Translations under genes and position numbers: made by a program
Shown here: piece by piece, positions 59,235 through 64,000 of the stretch
Layout of the letters: each line of letters starts with the position of its first letter
Position numbering within the stretch: position 1 is the stretch's first letter
The notes under the pieces: generated by a model
Databases searched by the model: none
Told to the model about the DNA's origin: nothing
The model's input: the letters and a program-made list of their open reading frames with translations, nothing else
NCBI RefSeq assembly: GCF_022129235.1
Contig: NZ_JADQAI010000008.1
Location: 62,001 to 126,000 of the forward strand
Direction: 5' to 3'
Source of the DNA: Psychrobacter sp. Ps6
GTDB taxonomy: Bacteria; Pseudomonadota; Gammaproteobacteria; Pseudomonadales; Moraxellaceae
Length of the DNA: 64,000 nucleotides

Positions 59235-59984
59235 ATGAAAGCATTAGTAGCGGTCAAGCGTGTCATTGATTATAACGTAAAAGTTCGTGTAAAAGCCGAT
59301 AACTCTGGCGTTGATCTATCAAACACCAAAATGTCAATTAACCCTTTTGATGAAATCGCAGTAGAAGAAGCCGTTCGTCTAAAAGAAGCTGGCGTCATTG
59401 ATGAAATCATCGTCGCGTCTATCGGTCCAAAAGAGTCGCAAGAGCAAATTCGTGCAGCCCTAGCACTGGGTGCTGATCGTGGCGTTTTAGTCGTGAGTGA
59501 CGAAAAGCCGTATCCACTACAAGTTGCCAAGATTCTAAAAAATATCGCTGAAACAGAAAGCACAGATATTATCTTGCTGGGTAAACAAGCGATTGATGAC
59601 GACAACAACCAAACGGGTCAGATGCTAGCGGCATTGATGGGTATCGGTCAGGGTACGTTTGCCTCAGAAGTGAAGGTTGAAGGCGACAAAGTCAACGTAA
59701 CGCGTGAAATCGATGGCGGTCTACAAACGGTCGCGCTTGATTTGCCAGCGGTTATCACGACTGATCTACGTTTGAATGAGCCACGTTATGCGAAACTGCC
59801 TAACATCATGAAAGCGAAGAAAAAGCCGCTTGATGAAAAAACGCCAGCAGATTTCGGTGTCGATATGACATCTAAGCAAGAAATTATTAAAGTCGTGCCA
59901 CCTGCTGAACGCAAAGCTGGTATTACAGTAGGGTCAGTTGATGAGTTGGTTGATAAGCTAAGAAACGAAGCAAAAGTCATCTAA
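59235..59984 (+). CDS. etfB: electron transfer flavoprotein subunit beta
   Basis: With EtfA it takes electrons from acyl-CoA and other dehydrogenases and passes them to ETF:ubiquinone oxidoreductase. The 249-residue protein binds [72 protein letters not shown] and the [16 protein letters not shown] recognition loop. AACGAGGAAC precedes the start. etfA follows after 144 bases, a gap wider than usual for this pair. Confidence 0.97.
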   Translation: MKALVAVKRVIDYNVKVRVKADNSGVDLSNTKMSINPFDEIAVEEAVRLKEAGVIDEIIVASIGPKESQEQIRAALALGADRGVLVVSDEKPYPLQVAKILKNIAETESTDIILLGKQAIDDDNNQTGQMLAALMGIGQGTFASEVKVEGDKVNVTREIDGGLQTVALDLPAVITTDLRLNEPRYAKLPNIMKAKKKPLDEKTPADFGVDMTSKQEIIKVVPPAERKAGITVGSVDELVDKLRNEAKVI

Positions 59985-60128
59985 TAATTTGACGCTTCGC
60001 TACGGCATATCCTGTACAAGGCTATCCATTTGACTGATTTGTTTCATATTGAATAATAGTCGCTCAAATAGCTTTGTACACAAACAACCGCATGAATAGA
60101 TAATACGAATAAATAAAGGATTAAAACC

Positions 60129-61061
60129 ATGGCAATTTTGGTATATGCAGAACATGACAATGCCAGTCTAAAAAAGGCAACTTTGAACACCATCGCTGCT
60201 GCTAAGCAAATCGGTGATGACATCCATGTATTGGTTGCTGGTAGTGGTGCTCAAGCAGTCGCTGATGAAGCAGCAAAAGCAGAAGGCGTGACGAAAGTAC
60301 TGTTAGCTGACAATGCAGCCTATGAGCATCAATTAGCGGGCAATGTGGCGCTATTGGTTGCTGATGTCGCTGGTGATTACAGCCATATCCTAGCAGCTGC
60401 GACCACGACTGGTAAAAACTTTATGCCACGCGTTGCAGCGTTACTTGACGTCAGCATGTTGTCTGAAATCTCAGGTGTGGTAGATGCGCAAACGTTTGAG
60501 CGTCCTATCTATGCAGGTAATGCGACAGCGACAGTAAAAACAACAGAAGACAAAGTGGTACTAACAGTACGTACGACTGCGTTTGACCCAGTGGCAAGCG
60601 AAGGCGGTTCAGCTACTGTTGAAACTATCGACAACGTACAAGAAACTGGCAAAGCTAGCTTTGTGAACGAAGAAATGGCTAAGTCTGATCGTCCAGAATT
60701 GACCTCAGCTGGTATCGTTGTTTCTGGTGGTCGTGCATTGGCAAATGGTGAAAACTTCACCAAATATATCGAGCCATTGGCTGACAAACTAGGCGCCGCT
60801 GTTGGTGCGTCACGCGCCGCTGTTGACGCAGGATATGTGCCAAACGATATGCAGGTCGGTCAAACGGGTAAAATCGTTGCACCGCAGCTATACATCGCTG
60901 CTGGTATCTCAGGCGCGATTCAGCATTTGGCTGGTATGAAAGATTCTAAAGTCATCGTTGCTATCAACAATGACCCAGAAGCACCTATCGCTAGCGTTGC
61001 TGATTACTTCTTAGAAGCTGATCTATTTGAAGCATTGCCTGAGCTAACTAGTAAGGTTTAA
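60129..61061 (+). CDS. etfA: electron transfer flavoprotein subunit alpha
   Basis: FAD-binding half of the flavoprotein. 310 residues. The C-terminal FAD domain is clear: VSGGRALANGENF, AVGASRAAVDAGYVPNDMQVGQTGK, PQLYIAAGISGAIQHLAGM, VIVAINNDPEAPI and ADYFLEADLFEALPEL. Normal length. AAAGGA precedes the start. Probably co-transcribed with etfB. Confidence 0.97.
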   Translation: MAILVYAEHDNASLKKATLNTIAAAKQIGDDIHVLVAGSGAQAVADEAAKAEGVTKVLLADNAAYEHQLAGNVALLVADVAGDYSHILAAATTTGKNFMPRVAALLDVSMLSEISGVVDAQTFERPIYAGNATATVKTTEDKVVLTVRTTAFDPVASEGGSATVETIDNVQETGKASFVNEEMAKSDRPELTSAGIVVSGGRALANGENFTKYIEPLADKLGAAVGASRAAVDAGYVPNDMQVGQTGKIVAPQLYIAAGISGAIQHLAGMKDSKVIVAINNDPEAPIASVADYFLEADLFEALPELTSKV

Positions 61062-61075
61062 TATATAGTCACAGA

Positions 61076-61185
61076 ACTACTAAACGGCTACGGCGTTACC
61101 CTCCTTAGATGTACTACTTGTACAATCTGCAGTCGGCTGCCTTGTATCCGTTTTAGACTTCTTTGACTATATCAGTAGTAGACAG
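61076..61185. repeat. imperfect dyad element after etfA
   Basis: A region of about 110 bases with nested imperfect inverted repeats: ACTACTAAACGG near its left end against CCGTTTTAG and AGTAGT on the right, and a central AGATGTAC/GTACAATCT dyad. It looks like a small non-coding dispersed repeat or a complex 3' RNA hairpin, but only one copy is in the window. Confidence 0.4.
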
Positions 61186-61190
61186 ATAAT

Positions 61191-61226
61191 AAAAAACCCA
61201 CTATCAATTGGTAGTGGATTTTTTTA
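61191..61226. terminator. bidirectional terminator between etfA and the methyltransferase gene
   Basis: CCACTATC (61198-61205) with GGTAGTGG (61210-61217), one G-T pair, flanked by six A before and T-run after. Confidence 0.85.
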
Positions 61227-61267
61227 TGCTTGATAGATAGGGTTTTAATAGCAATTATAAATGCAGG

Positions 61268-62062
61268 CTAAGAGTATTGTCTTTGGCGTAAGGTCTCATA
61301 CAGACATAAAGACCCTGCAATCGCTACATTTAAGCTCTCTTGCCCGTTTGGCTGCGGTAAGGCTATCGGCGTGGCACATTGCATTAGCTCGTCACTAACG
61401 CCTTGGCCTTCGTGACCCATAATCCATGCCACAGGCGCAGATAAATCGTGCTCGTAAATGATAGTATCTGTATGTGAGCTAGTCGCCAAAAGCGGCACTT
61501 GTACTTGATCCAAAATATCTTGCGTACTCAAGCCTTCATAAATAGTCAGGGCAAATTGTGCACCCATACCTGCTCGTAGCGTCTTGGGAGACCAAGCTTG
61601 AGCGGTAGCACTGGTACATAGAATATTGCGGATACCAACCGCTGCTGCTGTGCGTAGTAATGTACCAACGTTTCCGCTATCTTGTACATCATTCAAAATC
61701 AAGCAGTCCTCATCGATCATTGATAGGCTAGGCGTTGGTACTTTAATCATCGCCATGATATCGATGCCTGTACCCAAGCTACGAATACTTTCATAAAGTG
61801 AGTCTGACAAAGTAAGAATAGGCGTATAAGTGGGCAGGCGAGTTAATACCTGCTGAACTTCAGGGTGGCTACGCGCTGACTCAGACAGGAGTATCTGGGC
61901 AAAAGGATAGTCACTACGCAGCGCAGCATCTATCAAATGGACGCCTTCTATGACTGTCTGACCGTTCTTTTTACGCTGGCGTGCTTGGGACAACAGTGAT
62001 TTTACGAGCTTCACGGTTGCGTTCTTATCTGAGGTAATCAGCTCGGTGGGATTTAATACCAT
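61268..62062 (-). CDS. SpoU/TrmH family RNA 2'-O-methyltransferase
   Basis: Methylates a ribose 2'-OH in rRNA or tRNA using S-adenosylmethionine. The 264-residue protein has an N-terminal SpoU substrate-binding domain (VIEGVHLIDAALRSDYP) and the SPOUT knot motifs LILNDVQDSGNVGTLLRTAAAVG, AWIMGHEGQGVSDEL and IALPQPNGQESLNVAIAGSLCLYE. The target (23S rRNA G2251-like or tRNA) cannot be told. Converges on etfA. Confidence 0.9.
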   Translation of the reverse strand: MVLNPTELITSDKNATVKLVKSLLSQARQRKKNGQTVIEGVHLIDAALRSDYPFAQILLSESARSHPEVQQVLTRLPTYTPILTLSDSLYESIRSLGTGIDIMAMIKVPTPSLSMIDEDCLILNDVQDSGNVGTLLRTAAAVGIRNILCTSATAQAWSPKTLRAGMGAQFALTIYEGLSTQDILDQVQVPLLATSSHTDTIIYEHDLSAPVAWIMGHEGQGVSDELMQCATPIALPQPNGQESLNVAIAGSLCLYETLRQRQYS

Positions 62063-62167
62063 AGTGGATCGCTTAGAGAAGAGTAAAGGAGTTGTTTAGA
62101 TAACCAACACAATGTCTATTATTGATTTAGCATTCTGCTGGCTGTTCTCAACAGGCGTGCAAATCAA

Positions 62168-63151
62168 TTATTTTTCAGAATAATTGACGTGTAAGTCTTT
62201 AACATAATTGACTTCGTTTTTACTACCGAGTACCACAGGTACACGCTGATGGATATCAATCGGTTCGATATCTAAGATACGATTGACAGCGTCTGTCGCA
62301 CCGCCACCTGCGCGTTCAATCAATAAGCTCATTGGGTTGGCTTCATACATTAAGCGTAGTTTACCCGCTTTATGAGCGTATTTGGTATCAAACGGATAAG
62401 TGAAAAGACCACCACGGCATAAGATGCGATGGACGTCACCAACCATAGCGGCGACCCAGCGTGTATTGAAATCTCGTCCACGTACGCCTGTCTCGCCAGC
62501 AATCAGCTCATTGATGTACTGCTGCATCGGTGCGCGCCAGTAGCGATAATTTGAGCTATTGATCGCATATTCGCTCGTATCGGCAGCGATTTGTACGTTG
62601 TCTTCTATTAGCACATAGTCAGAAGTCTCTGGGTCTAGGCTAAACATCACGACTTTGTCTGCGATGGTTAATGCCAGTACCGTAGAGGTGCCATATAACA
62701 AGTACCCTGCTGCTAACTGTTTGTTACCTGCCTGTAGATAGTCGCTGTTTTCACTGGTTTGACCTTGACGCTCATACGGCAAAACAGAAAAAATCGTACC
62801 TACTGCCATATTGATATCAATATTTGATGAGCCATCTAGTGGGTCAAATAACACTAGTAGACTACCATCGTCATTAGCAGGGGTGGCATCATCGAGCTCT
62901 TCTGACGCAACGCCCGCACAATGGGTGTTTTTTGCTAAAGCATCTAGCAGTAAGTCGTTCGCTAATACATCCAATTTTTTTTGATCTTCGCCTTGGACGT
63001 TTTGATTACCAGCTTCGCCTAAAATATCTGCCAGAGCACCTTTTCTAAGTAGTTGTGAGATGGTTTTACCAACATTAGTAACCGTGGTAATTACGTCGTT
63101 GAGTGCAGGACTAGTGGCATGTTGGTTTAGATAATCTGCTAAGGTCGTCAT
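62168..63151 (-). CDS. fbp: fructose-1,6-bisphosphatase class I
   Basis: Gluconeogenic phosphatase of the cytoplasm. ATG 63151 gives 327 residues, [15 protein letters not shown]; in-frame codons to 63226 are outside the family. The metal site [15 protein letters not shown] is complete, the DEL-like ASEELDD precedes it, and the C-terminal [21 protein letters not shown] segment binds substrate. Located between the SpoU gene and pyrB, the latter divergent. Confidence 0.97.
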   Translation of the reverse strand: MTTLADYLNQHATSPALNDVITTVTNVGKTISQLLRKGALADILGEAGNQNVQGEDQKKLDVLANDLLLDALAKNTHCAGVASEELDDATPANDDGSLLVLFDPLDGSSNIDINMAVGTIFSVLPYERQGQTSENSDYLQAGNKQLAAGYLLYGTSTVLALTIADKVVMFSLDPETSDYVLIEDNVQIAADTSEYAINSSNYRYWRAPMQQYINELIAGETGVRGRDFNTRWVAAMVGDVHRILCRGGLFTYPFDTKYAHKAGKLRLMYEANPMSLLIERAGGGATDAVNRILDIEPIDIHQRVPVVLGSKNEVNYVKDLHVNYSEK

Positions 63152-63536
63152 AAAGCTTCCTAATAAAGGGTATGGAAAGTAAAAAATAGATAGTCTTAGA
63201 GTAAGGCCATAGGCGGCATTTGGCACACCTTAAATGGGTAAATTCTTAAATAGCTTATACGGTATCTTTGTCCCGACCACAAAATCGGCTACACTATATC
63301 TATTGTTATTCATTTATAGATTCGTCAGAATTATTCTCTATGAGAATATAGCATGTCTATTTACGCTTTCTGATTGTCCGCTGAGGCAGTTTTTGGTCGA
63401 ATTTGATTACGGTAAATTGTAGCAAATAAGCATCAAAATGTCCTTGTCTCTATGCCTATCAGTGCTAAATGATCGAACAAAGATGAATAAGCGATTACGA
63501 CAGACTCATATAAACCCACAATAAAGACTCGCCATT
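63152..63536. other. fbp-pyrB divergent spacer
   Basis: 385 bases that must carry promoters for fbp (minus) and pyrB (plus). An open frame of 62 codons at 63234-63422 has no homology-like features and is probably chance. No pyrimidine attenuator or leader peptide could be recognised. Confidence 0.45.
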
Positions 63537-64000
63537 ATGTCAAATTCTCTCGATAGTAGCGCTACACAACCAGTCTCACCGACTGATTATGCAAAATTTG
63601 ATCCCAATACAATTCATCAAAGACTCAACACCTCACTGAGTCGTCCGCAGCTCAACACCGATGGCAGTATTAGGCATTTCTTAGGTGTTGAAGGTCTTAA
63701 TAAAGCACAGCTCAAAGCTATTATCGCAAAAGCAGAGACTTTCTTTGACGAAAATGGGCAGCTCATCAATCGTCCGGAATTAGATGGCTATACGGTCATG
63801 AATTTGTTCTTTGAACCATCGACCCGTACCCGGACGACATTCGAGGTTGCAGAAAAACGCTTGGGTGCCAATGTACTCAATATCGATATCGAACGTTCTA
63901 GTACTAAAAAAGGCGAGAGTCTACGCGATACGTTGTGGAATCTACAGGCGATGACTGCAGATATTTTCGTGGTACGACATTCGGCATCAGGTGCCGCACA
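63537..64000 (+). CDS. pyrB: aspartate carbamoyltransferase catalytic subunit, 5' part
   Basis: First committed step of pyrimidine synthesis: carbamoyl phosphate plus aspartate to carbamoyl aspartate. Only the first 154 codons are in the window. After an N-terminal extension of about 30 residues, the protein resembles pseudomonad (class A) PyrB: RHFLGVEGLNKAQL, the carbamoyl-phosphate motif FFEPSTRTRTTFE (about residues 91-103), SSTKKGESLRDTL and VVRHSASGAA. Class A enzymes usually pair with an inactive PyrC-like gene downstream; that cannot be checked here. Confidence 0.95.
   Translation, partial: MSNSLDSSATQPVSPTDYAKFDPNTIHQRLNTSLSRPQLNTDGSIRHFLGVEGLNKAQLKAIIAKAETFFDENGQLINRPELDGYTVMNLFFEPSTRTRTTFEVAEKRLGANVLNIDIERSSTKKGESLRDTLWNLQAMTADIFVVRHSASGAA

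Noticed and set aside
63234..63422. Open frame of 62 codons between fbp and pyrB
   Set aside because: No ribosome site, no recognisable domain, and it occupies the divergent promoter region.

Overview
The window is ordinary chromosomal core sequence from a gammaproteobacterium of the Moraxellaceae, most probably Psychrobacter. The main grounds are gene order (trpF-trpB-trpA-accD-folC-SPOR protein; mreBCD-maf-rng beside a divergent gatCAB; rpmF directly followed by fabD-fabG-acpP), moderate AT richness with AT-rich spacers, and protein style such as class I 338-residue IlvC and pseudomonad-type PyrB. The genus is inferred; no search was run.

Layout. 1-7.7 kb: end of an iron/cobalamin-type ABC importer, a DMT exporter, queF, proS, a DUF4230 protein and a photolyase. 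7.9-16.1 kb: trpF, trpB, an unrelated AT-rich membrane-protein gene, trpA, accD, folC and a LysM-SPOR envelope protein. 16.4-18.3 kb: DUF2726 and DUF1853 genes and a tRNA-Pro(GGG). 18.4-21.8 kb (minus): gatC-gatA-gatB. 22.4-27.6 kb: mreB-mreC-mreD-maf-rng, for cell shape and RNA processing. 28.0-42.1 kb: an uninterrupted S10-spc-alpha ribosomal protein cluster from rpsJ to rplQ, including secY, rpoA and the short rpmD and rpmJ genes. 42.2-48.5 kb: yciO, epmC, yceD, rpmF, fabD, fabG, acpP and kbp. 48.6-52.4 kb: queG, nnr and a DUF4124 protein. 53.2-56.7 kb: ilvI-ilvH-ilvC behind an unusually long leader. 57-64 kb: a small membrane protein, a cold-shock protein, a DUF421 protein, etfB-etfA, a SpoU methyltransferase, fbp and the 5' part of pyrB.

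Much of the window serves translation: ribosomal proteins, RNA polymerase alpha, ProRS with a tRNA-Pro, GatCAB, queuosine synthesis (QueF, QueG) and EF-P hydroxylation (EpmC). The rest is amino-acid (Trp, Ile/Val), fatty-acid (accD, fabD, fabG, acpP), folate and pyrimidine biosynthesis.

I found no CRISPR array, prophage, insertion sequence, toxin-antitoxin pair or recognisable defence island, and no protein-level novel system. The observations most worth following are regulatory. A palindrome over the accD promoter shares 14 identical bases with a site upstream of acpP and has the 7-4-7 layout of DesT/FabR-type operators, suggesting a shared fatty-acid-synthesis repressor. There is also a possible Leu/Ile/Val-rich leader peptide far upstream of ilvI, a terminator-like hairpin inside the spc operon, a large two-part hairpin after rpmF, and an unknown gene inserted between trpB and trpA.
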